DNA of 64,000 bases. Origin: Lineus longissimus. Its lineage: Eukaryota; Nemertea; Pilidiophora; Heteronemertea; Lineidae. Position 1 is the stretch's first letter; the number at the start of each line of letters is the position of its first letter. The DNA is taken from NCBI RefSeq assembly GCF_910592395.1, contig NC_088313.1, forward strand, positions 7,378,501-7,442,500, written 5' to 3'. The position numbers were made by a program, and so were the translations under genes. Below the pieces are notes generated by a model. The model worked only from the letters and a program-made list of their open reading frames with translations, searched no databases and was not told where the DNA came from. Positions 1-10,735 of the stretch are shown here, piece after piece.

Positions 1-1157
1 CTGAGGGATGCTGCCCTTACAAAAGGTTTTAAAGACGATTCAGTAAATGACTTAAAAGTGACCTACCAAACAAGAATGTCTATTGAAACGCAACCTCTAA
101 ACTTTAAACCAAAAGCCCCGAAAGTTAAAGTCACACCCACTATCAAGCTCAACTCCCTGAACAACCAAAGGATTTCTCAAAGGGTAGGTGCTGAGTTAAT
201 GTATTACCCAATCAATATATGAATTAATAACTTCTCAATACCACATGTAGGCTAGTACTACTTATAGTGAAGTACTTGATCAAGATGAAGAGCACCTCCT
301 GCATAATCTACGTACTGGAAAACTAGAAGTGCTAAACATGACAAGAACCATTTCCCACTTCGAGCAACAGTTTCAACATGAAACACCAACCTTTCAGACT
401 CCTAATTCCCACTATAGAATACATTGCACAATGTTCAGTGTATGTGTATTCTTGAAATAAATTCAGATGCCATCATGCATCACACATACATGTACTATAA
501 TCAGATAGGCAATAAAGCATTCCACTCACAACAACTATAAAGAACAACATTTCTCTTACCAACAAAATGACCCTGTGACACTTTGGCATCATTCATGTCT
601 AACAACTAATTGTCATTATATTTCAGCTCAACATCACAGCGAAGGTGGTGAAAGTACTTGAAGACACCTGCCTCAAAGATGTTCGAGGACAAAGCCTAAA
701 TGCAAAAGTCATACTTGTTGCAGATGACACCGGATGTGCCAAGTTAACATTATGGGAAAAGTTGATACCTATGGTTGAAAATGAAAAAACCTACCAGTTC
801 AGTGAATTGTCCGTATACTATTTCGACCAAAACTCATTAACAACCACCCCGGAAACTGCTATCAAAGTTCATACTGACATAACGGTGATTGATATATCAC
901 AAGATATAATTGAGGAACAACATCTCGATGACACCAACACAACAGTGAAGAATGCCACAGTTCAGCAAGTTTCTGTAACAATGAGAAAGGCATGCTTGTC
1001 TTGTAAACATGTTGTGCCAACAACCGACCACCACACCACAAAGTGTGGAAATTGTGACATGCGCCAGTTAACCAAAATTAGAAACTATCCCATCAGTAAC
1101 ATACAATGTGGACAGACTTGTTCTAAAATTTTGAACCCAATTCGTCAAACTGCATAA
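1..1157 (+). CDS. RPA-like OB-fold / zinc-ribbon protein, 3' part (2 exons seen)
   Basis: Two exons are visible: 1-183, running off the window edge, and 627-1157. The donor after 183 reads AGG|GTAGGT and the acceptor before 627 reads TTTCAG. Both are phase 0, so the frame runs straight through for 236 visible residues to a TAA. Exon 2 begins with a beta-rich OB-fold pattern: LKDVRGQSLNAKVILVADDT, then AKLTLWEKL and later TYQFSELSVYYF. This resembles the DNA-binding folds of replication protein A. A four-cysteine ribbon follows (CLSC at residues 184-187, CGNC at 201-204). The likely role is single-stranded DNA binding in the nucleus. The protein stops about 35 residues after the ribbon, earlier than RPA-type C-domains, so the end may be truncated or frameshifted. 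Such genes occur both as host genes and with mobile elements (Helitrons can carry RPA genes), and I cannot tell which this is. Family call is fairly sure; exact gene unknown. Confidence 0.6.
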
Positions 1158-1380
1158 TTCATTTTCAAATGCACATGATCCAGGCCTATGGTAAAGCCTC
1201 CCAGAAAATGGTGCACCACAGTTTGACATGATATGTAAACCAGCACTAAAAGCGCCCTTCGGGTTGTGCAGTAATTTCATTCAGTTTTGGAAACGAAAAG
1301 CATTTATTTAGTTATAATTTGAATACAAGCAGAATGTTCCTAATTGAAAGTCTATTGTGTTTAGCCTTTTATTATCATGA

Positions 1381-2040
1381 AACATTGTAATTTCTTACAA
1401 ATCTTATACTGATTTGATTGCATACTAAGTTACATAAATGTTCATTTTCAGTACCCTTCTAACATTGTCTAAAGACCGTGCCGCAAAAACATCCACATTA
1501 TGTATACTCTTACAAATGCAAATAAATAAGACAAATACGTGTATGATTATGAATGCATTAATACTCATGCATATTAACCAGATACAAAATGTAGACATTT
1601 GTAATTGTTTGTTTATACTTCTTAAGAAGGTATTATTTTCTATGTTCTAAGTTTATTTTATGCATCCTTTATGTTCATAGATATAGGGATCATTTCAGAA
1701 GTTTTATCCCAGGAGAGATAACATGATCTTGCATATAAACATTGTAATTTCTGTTAATTCTTGTACTAATTTCATCACATACAAAGTTATGTTAATGTTT
1801 TCCTAAGGACTGTGACGCAAATACGTCCTTATGATCCATTAAGTTACACATGCGTATGAACACATACATGTACATGATTATGAATTCATACGCATGCATA
1901 ACCAGATGCAAAATCTAGATATTTGTAATTGTTTGTAATTTTGGTCATAATGTACCTACATATGTATATTGTTTCATTATGTTCTAAGTTTATTTTACGT
2001 ATCCTATATTGTGTTCATGTATAAATAGATCATCTCAAAA
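1381..2040. repeat. Diverged tandem duplication (two ~320-bp units)
   Basis: The stretches 1381-1700 and 1739-2040 share a series of blocks in the same order. These are AACATTGTAATTTCT, an 'aagttaca/tgtt...aatgtt' block, 'gac(c)gtg(c/a)cgca', 'catgattatgaat', 'taaccagat(a/g)caaaat', 'catttgtaattgtttgt' and TTCTAAGTTTATTTTA. They are AT-rich, clearly diverged and have no coding frame. They lie downstream of the RPA-like stop codon. Confidence 0.6.
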
Positions 2041-2085
2041 TTTAAGCAACCACAGTTTTAACAAAATTTTCTGCTACATGTAATT

Positions 2086-2304
2086 ACTGTAACCCTGGAA
2101 ATTTTCGCGAGCTGTTTAATTTTGCTGATTTTGCGCATGGTAGTAATCTGCAAAAATAACCAGCGCGAAATATAATCTTTCTTTCTTGTTAACTGAAGAG
2201 CAATCTCGTGTTCGCAAAATTTATCAGCGCAAAATATAAGTTTTTCATTGATTTTTTACAAATCCGCGAAAATAACCAGCCGCAAATATTTTCCGGGTTA
2301 CAGT
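2086..2304. mobile_element. Miniature inverted-repeat element, ACTGTAACCC type
   Basis: The 219-bp segment begins ACTGTAACCCTGGAAATTTT and ends with its inverted counterpart (AATATTTTCCGGGTTACAGT). Inside, 'gcgaaaataaccagcgc'-like words repeat in both orientations. A related element with ACTGTAAA...TTTACAGT ends lies at 13911-14309. There is no ORF. It is a non-autonomous DNA transposon; the superfamily cannot be assigned by eye. Confidence 0.7.
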
Positions 2305-2597
2305 ATGCAAATTCAACAATTTCTAGTCCAACTCACATGCCAAGAGCCCTGTGTTCTTAAATCCGTTTATTTTTCTTTTGACTGCAATCATTTATGTACA
2401 TACTGTAATTGCCTGCTGGCCAGGATATCACCATTTTTAACTTTTTCACAATATTGAATAAAACTAGTTCTTTTATAAAATCTTGTCTCAATGACTGACT
2501 TCCCACTCATTCAAACCTCTTAACAGCGCTTAAGAACCTATCAACAGTTTCAATATTGTAACAAAAACCAAAACAAGCCCTCTCTGCAACCCCCAAT

Positions 2598-2659
2598 CAG
2601 TTCACATTACTAGTACGTAGTAATGTTAGTCACATTACTAGTACATGGTAATGTTAGAA
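2598..2659. repeat. Short tandem repeat with palindromic core
   Basis: CACATTACTAGTACGTAGTAATGTTAG-like sequence occurs twice in a row (period about 29 bp). Each unit contains the near-palindrome CATTACTAGTAC...GTAATG. Confidence 0.7.
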
Positions 2660-3092
2660 CCCCAAACAATGTATTTGCTGGATATGATGGTGTTTGCAAA
2701 GGTGTCTATAAAGGAAAGTGTCTGGCGAGTGTGGCTTGTGACAGTGAAATCAGTCTGGAGCCATTTATGACACATTGCGTGACTTCAAAGTTGGTCTTGG
2801 TGTTAATTTTGTAAAAATTTTGGGGCTTATATGTAGCAACAAGACAATATTTCAGAATGACGCTATGATCAACACGAACATTAGGCGTAATCTTAGGGTA
2901 GACAGCCTTGTTTGTGGAAATGATGCATTCTCAGGGCTGCTCAAGAACTACAACACTTTCCCAAAATTAACACTAACACCAACTTTGCCAATTGCCATTT
3001 TAAGCCATTGGCTGTAGACCTCAAGAGGCCGCATTCTCATGGTTGAATGAAATATCAATAAACATGTACCCCTGCATTAACCCATGTATTTC

Positions 3093-3123
3093 AGCTGAGC
3101 GCCAGGCCCTTGGGCCTCTTGTT
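3093..3123 (+). repeat. Terminal fragment of the AGCTCAGC / GGGCCTCTTGTT repeat family
   Basis: AGCTGAGCGCCAGGCCCTTG followed by GGCCTCTTGTT is almost identical to 45881-45911. The inner AGGCCCTTGGGCCT is a perfect hairpin six bases before the end. This matches the 3' hairpin of the dispersed family described at 42486, so the piece is a solitary 3' end. Confidence 0.55.
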
Positions 3124-4679
3124 AAAAGTCATGATATAAAAATTTTACTCATCTCTTGAAAATCAGAGCAGTTGCAGCACATAGTCATGGTCATTTCTTA
3201 TTACAATAAAGGAAATCTCTGTCATAGAAACACTTGGGAAGGTGTATCCTGAGGTGTTTTTGAAGTCAGTTAAAAACAGGTAAGGGTGTTACGAAGATAC
3301 CCCTTCAATAAAAAAATCATAAGTTGAAAAATAGTACACAAGTTATCACAGAAATTCCTGGGTATCAAATTCAGTCAAGTCTGGATGAGAAAACGCCAAT
3401 CCTAACTCTCTATCTGGTCACATGTTTTATACCAAAGCTCTCAAACTTTAACATTTTCTCCAGGATGACACAAAAATGGTCAAAATGGGTTATGTACGGG
3501 ACACAAATTGAGCTGTAGAAAAAAATTGGCCGATCTTAGCACAATTTTCAGTGCGGGGGCATCAAATATAACCCCTAGGAAAGGTGAAAAGCTGAAAAGA
3601 TCATCTCTGCATGCACAAATATCTGAGCTAGACCCCCGTTACGTTTTTTTTTAAAAAAAGCGCCACTGATCTTGAAACACCCCAGATCTTAGTAACGTGC
3701 AGGTTCGGTCATGCTACCTTCAGGTTGCCAACAGGTCAGACAGGTTTCTACTGGTAGCCTCTGAACCAGTGCACCTCTCAAGGTCAGGTTTAGGCCAGGC
3801 CAGGACGGGCGCCCCAGACTACCTGCAGGTTGCCTAGAGGTTTGACTTCTTGAAGTCAAAAACTTGACATTTGAATGTTTGTGGATATTGCTCTGTTTTC
3901 CCTCGGGAACCATAGTCATATAGAGGCAGGTTTTCAGCTCTTCGTTGTCATTTAAGAATATTCCTTAAATAGCACCTTACATGTAAGGGAATTGGAACAC
4001 CCCCTCACACACACCCCTAAGACCTACTCATAAAAGCTGATAAACATTGCTATTTCAATGTCTGAGAACAGTCATTCTTAAAAATCATTAAGGAGAAAAG
4101 TACAGATTACTTTAACCCTTTGCCTACTGAGCCACTACCCACCCGGGACACGAGAGCACTGATTGTATTTACCTGTGAGAAACGTTGTGAGTACTCGCCA
4201 TTGTGTAGTTCTAATGGCCGCCGAATGTTTGTACTGGTAGCATGAATCATTAGAGTAAATACGAAAGTTGTTAGCAGATGGCAGTACGATGCGTTCATTT
4301 AAAACGAAATTTTTTTAAAGGCGTATCCAGTACGCGTGACTTGTCCTGGGATAGCAAATTAGTGCATACGGGGTGCGCATTACGTAGGCAAAGGGTTAAT
4401 ACAGTTTGGAAGAAATACTCATAAGTTGGGAAAAATTGGCCCATCAATTGGGAGGAAAATACTTCTGATTTTCAGCCACTGTATAAGCAGCCCTTTTGAA
4501 GGCTGGTGCCTTGGTACTAAAGGCACCATTTCTTCATAAGTTCCAAATAGGAAAAAGGAATTGGCATGTGTTGACTTGGAAATTTACGGTCTTTTATCAT
4601 AATTGCTGGAGTGATCTGGAACCAAACCCTGTACCACACAGTTGGAGCTTATGGCAAGCCGTTCGTCCAATAATTAAGA
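3124..4679. other. Intergenic stretch without recognised gene
   Basis: There are only short, motif-free reading frames. A GC-richer patch at about 3700-3850 has repeated 'caggt' words and could be an old repeat. 'accctttgcctac' and 'aggcaaagggt' at 4115 and 4385 form an inverted repeat that may bound a ~280-bp miniature element. Confidence 0.4.
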
Positions 4680-5640
4680 AAACCTAGTTTTATTAAAGAA
4701 AACCTGGTTTTCTTCTTAAAAAACATAGTTTTCTTCAAGAAAACCATGTTTTCTTTCACGAAACTAGGTTTTCTTTGAAGAAGCATAGGTTGATTTAAAA
4801 ACACATAGTTTTCTTTTAAAAAACCTGGTTTTTTAACAAGATAACTTGGTTTTTTAAATCAACCTATGCTTCTTCGAAGAAAACCTAGTTTCATGGAAGA
4901 AAACATGGTTTTCTTGAAGAAAACTACGTTATATGCAATTCTTTTTCAAAACCAAGTTTTTAATGAAAAAGACCAGGTTATTTTTCATAACCTAGTCTTT
5001 TTACCTCGTCCCTGTTTGGCCTGAGCATGGCAGGGGAGAGGTTGGATTTTGCTTACCCGGGTTAGCAACCCGGGCTACGGATTTACGCTTACTCTGCATG
5101 CGCAGTGAGCTCGTCGATGAAGGAAAGGAACAGACGTACCAAAGGCCGCACAACCCGGGTAAACTACGGTGGATCGCCAATCTCGCCCCAAAGGTCACGC
5201 GCGTGCTGAGGGGACGGGGTAAAAAGACTGGGTTGTTTCGAAACCAGGTTTTCTTCTTTCGAAACTACGTTTTCTTGTTAAAAAACATGGTTTTCTTTGT
5301 TTTCTTCAACGAAACTAGGTTCTTTTGGAAGAAAACCAGGTTTTTATGATAAAAACATGGTTGTTTTAATTATGAGTCAAATGGCTGGATAAAAACATAG
5401 TTTTTTCTTTTTTCGAAACTTGGTTTTGAAGAGAAATCATGGAACCTACACTTTATGCAAAAAGAATAAGTTATTTTTTAAAAAACCTAGTTTCATGGAA
5501 AAAAACCTGGTTTTCTTCAATAAAACATAGTTTTCTTCAAGAAAACCATGTTTTCTTCTTAAAAAACTTAGCTTCATTGAAAAAAACTAGGTTTTCTTGA
5601 AGAAAACTATGTTGTTTAAGAAGAAAACCATGGTGATAAA
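4680..5640. mobile_element. Foldback (long inverted repeat) element built of AAGAAAACCATGTTTTCTT-like words
   Basis: About 4680-5000 and 5225-5640 consist almost entirely of degenerate copies of AAGAAAAC(C/A)(A/T)(T/A)G(G)TTTTCTT, each nearly self-complementary. The right arm read in reverse complement aligns with the left arm: 'gttttcttcttaaaaaacatag' at 4710 pairs with its inverse ending near 5625. A distinct GC-rich core at 5000-5228 has its own inverted ends (TTTTTACCTCGTCCC and GGACGGGGTAAAAA). It holds repeated CCCGGGTTAGCAACCCGGG-like palindromes. No protein-coding potential is evident. This is a foldback-type DNA element; arms and core might be two nested elements. Confidence 0.65.
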
Positions 5641-5798
5641 GGGTCGATCACCTGAACAGAGGGGTACATAGTTCACATTGATCGCTGCATGACAATGACA
5701 CACTAATTTCTCACTACATCTCCTAAATAAGTCTCCTGGGCGTTTTTGCAGCTCTGCCAGATCTAGTGTAAGACCGTGTACTAGTATTATTCTGATTT

Positions 5799-6082
5799 CA
5801 GGGTTTCCGCCAGGGGGGGGGGGGTGGAGGATTCATCCCCCCTAAAATATTTCGAAGGGGGATATCCCCTCCTTAATTTTGAGCTCTAAAGTTTGTTTTA
5901 CTGTCAAATGAGTAATTTTCATGATTTGGTATGTAAAATAAGAGCATTTGGGAGCCAGTTGTAGCGGTTTTAGGGCCAAAAAACGTCTCAGGAGGGGTCA
6001 TATACCCTTTTTAAGAAAAAAAAAAGTTTAGAAAAAAAAAATATTTTGCTCCCCCTCAAATTTTATCCTGGCAGAAACCCTG
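5799..6082. mobile_element. hAT-like miniature element (CAGGGTTTC...GAAACCCTG)
   Basis: The element has inverted ends CAGGGTTTCCGCCAGG and CCTGGCAGAAACCCTG, flanked on both sides by GATTT (5794-5798 and 6083-6087). The interior has a G run and an A run and no ORF. CAGGG/CCCTG ends are typical of hAT elements, though hAT target duplications are normally 8 bp. Confidence 0.7.
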
Positions 6083-6154
6083 GATTTGTCCCTACAACTG
6101 GATTCTGTATATCCCACATGGTCTGTATGACATCTGAGTCACCCTCTGTTTTGA

Positions 6155-6915
6155 CAATAGCTTGATGTCAAGTGTATGTCAGTGTCTGGGGTTGATGTCA
6201 ATATCTCGAGGGGTCCTGTTAGAAATCTTGGGGTCCTTTTTGACCACACTTTTTCCATGGCTCCTCAGGTATATAGTCTTGTGAGGTCGACATCATTTCA
6301 TTTGAGAAACATTGGTTTGGTGCGAAAGCGGCTCACCCAACATGCGACTAGGTCACTGGTTCAGTCCCTGGTTGTTTCGCGACTGGACTACTGCAATAGT
6401 CTGCTTGCTGGCGTAGATGCTAAACCCATCGACAAGCTGCAGATGGTCCAGAACCGAGCAGCCAGGTTGATTACCAGAACCCCTCGCCGGGAGCACATCA
6501 CACCAGTCCTCAAATGTCTTCATTGGCTTCCAGTCAAGTACCGTACTGATTTTAAGGTCCTGGTACTGGCGTACAAATGTAGACATGGTACAGCACCAAG
6601 CTACCTGGTGGATCTCCTGCCGGCATATGTCCCTGGTCGGAGTCTGAGATCAGGGTGCCTTGGTCTCCTGCAAACTCCCAGTTTCCGGCTGGGCACCTAT
6701 GGTGGCAGGACTTTCACCGTCAGAGGATCCAGTTTGTGGAATGCTCGGTCCCTCGAGGTAAGGGAGGCGAAATCTCTTCCCATTTTTAGGAGACAACTGA
6801 AGACTGTGCTTTTCACCCGGGCATATGGGTCAATGATGTAAAGCGCATGTGAGCAGATCATTACGACCTGGAACGTGCGCTATATAAATGCATACATTAC
6901 ATTACATATACATTA
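6155..6915 (+). mobile_element. 5'-truncated non-LTR retrotransposon (L2/CR1-like), RT C-terminal end
   Basis: An open frame at 6176-6841 (221 aa) matches the end of a LINE reverse transcriptase ORF. It shows NLGVLFD, then SRLDYCNSLLAG, KLQMVQNRAARLI, LHWLPV, FKVLVLAYKC, PSYLVDLLPAYVPGRSLRS, SLWNARS and RRQLKTVLFTRAY. The catalytic YADD core is missing because the copy begins just downstream of it; stops lie immediately 5' of 6160. The 3' part has 'gcgctatataaatgcatac' followed by ATTAC repeats, the usual simple-repeat tail of this LINE group. The element is dead on arrival through 5' truncation. The remaining frame is open, so it is fairly young. L2 and CR1 share this region, so the clade is approximate. 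Confidence 0.85.
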
Positions 6916-7557
6916 CAGACAATATACAACCTTGGAAATTTGGCGTTTTTAACTACGGTACCTGGATTCCAGCGTTTCTGTTTGCCGTTGCACAGTTGTA
7001 TATTCTGACCTGGTTGGAGTGGCAGTAATTCGGGCTGAGCCCTGTTATCGAAAAAAAAATTTCTTCTGATTATTTCGCCTGAGCAAGAATTTGTCTTTGG
7101 CTATATCATTGTCAGTGGATTGACTCTTGAGGAACTTTGTCACATTTGACAACCGGGTTCTGATATTCCTGTTCAGAAGCAACTGTGCGGGTGAGGGTAT
7201 TGAGCTTGACAAGGGGTTGAGCAATAATTTTGTAAGGCTACATGGGCTGTTATTTTGTACCATCCTGTTTGCGAAACCTGCCAGACGCATATGAATCATA
7301 CTGCGGACCATTGTTGCTTATGATCGGATTTCTTCAGAATTTCCATACTCAGTGACTATAGACATGAAGTAAGCTATGCATTGGCTTGTTGTATCCAAAC
7401 GATTCGAGACACTGCACATAGATTTTCATTTTTAGATGGATGGATGGAACTGGTTGTTTTTTTCAAAATGTAGTTTTTTAAATACATCCTGTATAGAAAG
7501 ATAGTGCTGTCTCAATTGGAATGTGGCTTGGAATATCGAATTGATCAATTGCTGCGT

Positions 7558-7932
7558 CATTGTCATGGTTTAGTGATCGTGCCAATCAGGATATAAAAAT
7601 TTGCTGCTATGTGCAAAACATTTGCTTAAATGCACACATCTGACATTTCTTTTGGTGTTGTTTCATCTGGAATGAGGAACATCATTGTCATGGTTTAGTG
7701 ATCGTGCCAATCAGTATATGAAAATTTGCTGCTATGTGCAAAACATTTGCTTAAATGCACACATCTGACATTTCTTTCGGTATTGTTTCATCTGGAATGA
7801 GGAACATCATTGTCATGGTTTAGTGATCGTGCCAATCAGTATATGAAAATTTGCTGCTATGTGCAAAACATTTGCTTAAATGCACACATCTGACATTTCT
7901 TTCGGTATTGTTTCATCTGGAATGAGGAACAT
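7558..7932. repeat. Tandem array, 3 x 125 bp
   Basis: Three head-to-tail copies start at 7558, 7683 and 7808 with CATTGTCATGGTTTAGTGAT. Copies 2 and 3 are almost identical, whereas copy 1 differs at a handful of positions. No ORF is conserved across the copies. This looks like a recent satellite-like expansion. Confidence 0.9.
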
Positions 7933-7968
7933 CTGTTTGAGTTGTTGACAGCGAAAAAAGCAATCCTT

Positions 7969-8072
7969 GCCCTGATCCCACCCCTAGCCCTAACCCTGAT
8001 CTTACACTGACATTACCCTAACATGACTTCCCCAAACCCTAACCCAAACTTAGACCAAACCTGACCCTAACA
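7969..8072. repeat. Degenerate CCCTAA-rich tract
   Basis: CCCTAA and CCCTGA words recur irregularly ('cctagccctaaccctg', 'accctaacatg', 'aaaccctaaccc'). This resembles degraded interstitial telomeric repeat (TTAGGG in many animals). It may equally be a simple-sequence region. Confidence 0.35.
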
Positions 8073-9290
8073 TAAACTTACGGGTCTGAAACTATATAAC
8101 CCTTTCCCTATTTACTGGTTGTTCTAGTACTACGTGTAGGAATCAGTAGGGCCAATGTAACGTTAGTCACCAACATAGTTGTAAACAAGGTGCCTTGGTC
8201 TATGGAGCCCCAATAGATTCAACTTCCTTTCCTAGTTGGCAGTTTGTCCTCCGGAGCAATTGTCGAGGGAGGGGGGAGTCATTAGTCCTTGTAGGGGCAA
8301 TTGATGGGGGCAGTTGTCCTGTGGGCGAGTAGGGCAACTTTTTAAGTGGGGGGGGGGGGGGGGAGGGGCGTGCATTCAATAAGGAGTTCCGGATTCCCCG
8401 AAACGCTGATTCAAACCCCTATTCCATTGTTCGATGTCGTGATCATGAAGTCGGAACAGTGGAACATATAGTGGCGTTCGATTCTGCCAGATCATAAAGA
8501 CTGTAGATTTACTTACGATGAATACGATACTGTTAGTTTTATCATCTGTCCAGTGCTGCCATCTTTTCTTTGCTAGACGAAAGTGGGACGATTACAGGTG
8601 TTGCCAATTCCCCAGATCCTGCCCTGACTTTCCAAATTTCCAACTTGTCCAGTCCATAGACTTCAACACGCGACAAATGTATACATTTATACATTACATA
8701 GTAATAGTAATCTTAAGACATAGTAATCTTAAGACTCACGCATAACTATTTTTCGTGCGATCTTAACTATTTGATAAATCAATCAATAAAACACTTTTGT
8801 ACGGCGAAGTGACGATCGCTAAGTAAGTTATTCACACGATGCCCCGTGGCGTAAAGCGATACAAATAATTGGGTGTTAACACCATCAAAACCAGCACGAC
8901 ACGACATCAAGATAGCACAATACAAGTTTTTCAACGGCCGCTGAGCTGCCTAGTTCAACTCTCCAATTACGTCATTGATTTTAATAACTTGACCAAGGAA
9001 TTAATTTAGAGCTGACCTTTAAAATTTTCCAATATGAAGACAACAACCTTGACAAAAAATTACTCATAGAAAATTGACATAACAATATGTAAAACATCCC
9101 ACAGTATAATACAGAGTGTACACTAGAGTACATTGCGTTAGTGATACTGGATTCGTTCACTTTGAAAAAAACTGAAATAAAAGTCAATGACCGGTATATT
9201 GAACAATTATTTTCACAAACCGCAGCCAGCATTTAAAAAAAGAGAAAGTTGGAATACAGGTCAGAGGACCTGAGACTTTTGGTTTCTTAA
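8073..9290. other. Intergenic stretch without recognised gene
   Basis: It contains a poly-G run at about 8348-8363 and AT-rich sequence. No reading frame with family motifs or plausible splice structure was seen. Confidence 0.4.
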
Positions 9291-9413
9291 GCCGAGGACA
9301 GACTACCGTCTATTGCTCACCAAGATCAAAAACGGATATAGGGTCACCTGGGAAGTCACTCTTGCTGGCCTCAACAACTGTGCGTTCACACCAATGTCAG
9401 GCCCAGACAGTTT
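9291..9413 (+). repeat. Dispersed 123-bp segment, inverted copy at 60534-60656
   Basis: GCCGAGGACAGACTACCGTC... through 'aggcccagacagttt' matches the reverse complement of 60534-60656 with only a few substitutions. Both copies keep the frame TDYRLLLTKIKN...TLAGLNNCAFTPMSG open, but I do not recognise a protein. The copy here ends about 60 bp before a Harbinger transposase head, so it may be the terminal region of that element. Confidence 0.6.
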
Positions 9414-9473
9414 TAGCTACCTGTACCTGTCTGTGACGTCACTGGAGGGAAACATTTTGGAGGGAATTTTCAG

Positions 9474-9776
9474 ATGAAAACAAACATGGCTGACAGTCAA
9501 AGGAAGAAGAAGGCTCTTGCCTTGTTACTCATTGCAATGATACAGAAAAAGAGGAGAGACAGACGTAGATGGGACACCAGGGTTTACTGGGCGAAGCCCT
9601 GGATGTCGAGGAGGTATTCATTAGGAGAATACCACAGTCTTGTGCAGGAACTCAAGGAAGAAGATGAGGACGCCTTCAGGAATTATCTGAGAATGGATAT
9701 ACCCTGTTACGCTGAACTGCTGGAAAGGGTCAAACTTAAAATTGCCATTCTAGAGGCTACATGCCTGATTGCTTAA
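9474..9776 (+). pseudogene. PIF/Harbinger transposase (HARBI1-like), N-terminal fragment
   Basis: The frame encodes 100 residues beginning MKTNMADSQRKKKALALLLI. Next come RRDRRRWDTRVYWAKPWMSR, RYSLGEYHSLVQELKEEDED and FRNYLRMDIPCYAELLERV. This is the characteristic N-terminal region of Harbinger/HARBI1 nucleases: an Arg-rich 'R..W..RPW' then 'G.Y..L..EL...D...F.N.LRM'. The catalytic DDE domain is absent. After ERVKLKIAILEATCLIA the frame stops, and the following AT-rich sequence is unrelated. The piece is therefore a truncated relic or a first exon. No downstream exon was found within 3 kb. Confidence 0.75.
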
Positions 9777-10372
9777 ACATCAACAATTGACTTACCACCA
9801 CTTTTTCGGATATCATTTTTCAAATCTCTGACACTGCTGCAGAGAACTTCAAGCTCATGCTGAAGTGACTCCAATATGGTTTCGCTGAAATACCAATTTG
9901 AGGGAAAATGTGATAGGCATAAGGAAGGCCATTACAAATTAATTTTTTTAGCCCTGGTATTTGTCTCCGTCCCAATATTTTTTTGCCTTTTACTTAATCT
10001 AAAAAAAGTGGTTTTTTTGTACTAGTTCGGTAAAATCATGATGATTGGATTGTTTTAGCGCCAAAAAATGATGTTTTTTTGCATTCAAGTTTGCGCTCAA
10101 CTGGATTCCCTATATATTTTTTCGGTACTTTTCATAACCCTGCACGTCGAATCGGGTGTTAATTTGTTTTTGCCAACTTCAGTTAGACGCCTCTTCACAT
10201 TCCTTAGTATCGTATTTGGTTACAAAGTTAACGGCATTTTAACACATTTCTTTATTATTAATTATATTGCTTTTTCTCAATGCTTTCCAATACGACTTGA
10301 TACCATATTCGACTTGTGCGGTCACATTTAGCCTCAGGCGACCTTTGTCGGCCGAAGAGGGCTATGCGAAAC
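9777..10372. other. AT-rich intergenic stretch
   Basis: The sequence between the Harbinger fragment and the 3' end of the KDZ gene is T-rich. It shows no supported gene, and no clear polyadenylation signal for the minus-strand KDZ gene was identified. Confidence 0.35.
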
Positions 10373-10522
10373 TTACTCAACACTTGAATCGATAGGCTTC
10401 TTCCTCTTCTTCTTTTTGACTTCTGCAATCAAAAACAATGAATGAATTGATAAAAACTAAGTTGAATAGGTTTTGAATATCAATCAAACAAGGGTGTAAA
10501 TATGAAGACACCGATTCGCCAT

Positions 10523-10735
10523 GGTAGGAGTTTCATAGCCGAATGGTTAACACTGCTGGCTAGCATGCGCAACATGGCACGGGTTCGATTCCAGGGAGGA
10601 GCTTGAGTGGATTCTGCCCTCCTTTGGCATAATGGTCAAAAATGACTGCGTCCAAGTAATGGAAGGAGAAGGGGAAGGTAAAGATAATATCAGCTATCAC
10701 CTTAAGTAATAGGTGTAAAATACAGTAAATATGGA
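10523..10735 (+). mobile_element. tRNA-derived SINE
   Basis: RNA polymerase III internal promoter boxes are present: an A-box-like TAGCCGAATGG at 10536-10546 and a perfect B box GGTTCGATTCC at 10582-10592. The spacing and flanks resemble tRNA-Ser/Leu (GCCGAATGGTTAA). A non-tRNA body follows. It lies in the last intron of the KDZ gene, on the opposite strand. No intact tRNA cloverleaf is formed, so it is a SINE and not a tRNA gene. Confidence 0.65.

Noticed and set aside
7540-7932. CRISPR-like array
   Set aside because: Units are directly contiguous 125-mers without alternating unique spacers, in a eukaryotic context.
10523-10610. Possible tRNA-Ser/Leu gene
   Set aside because: Good A and B boxes, but no acceptor stem pairing or anticodon arm; it continues into a non-tRNA body, so a SINE is the better call.
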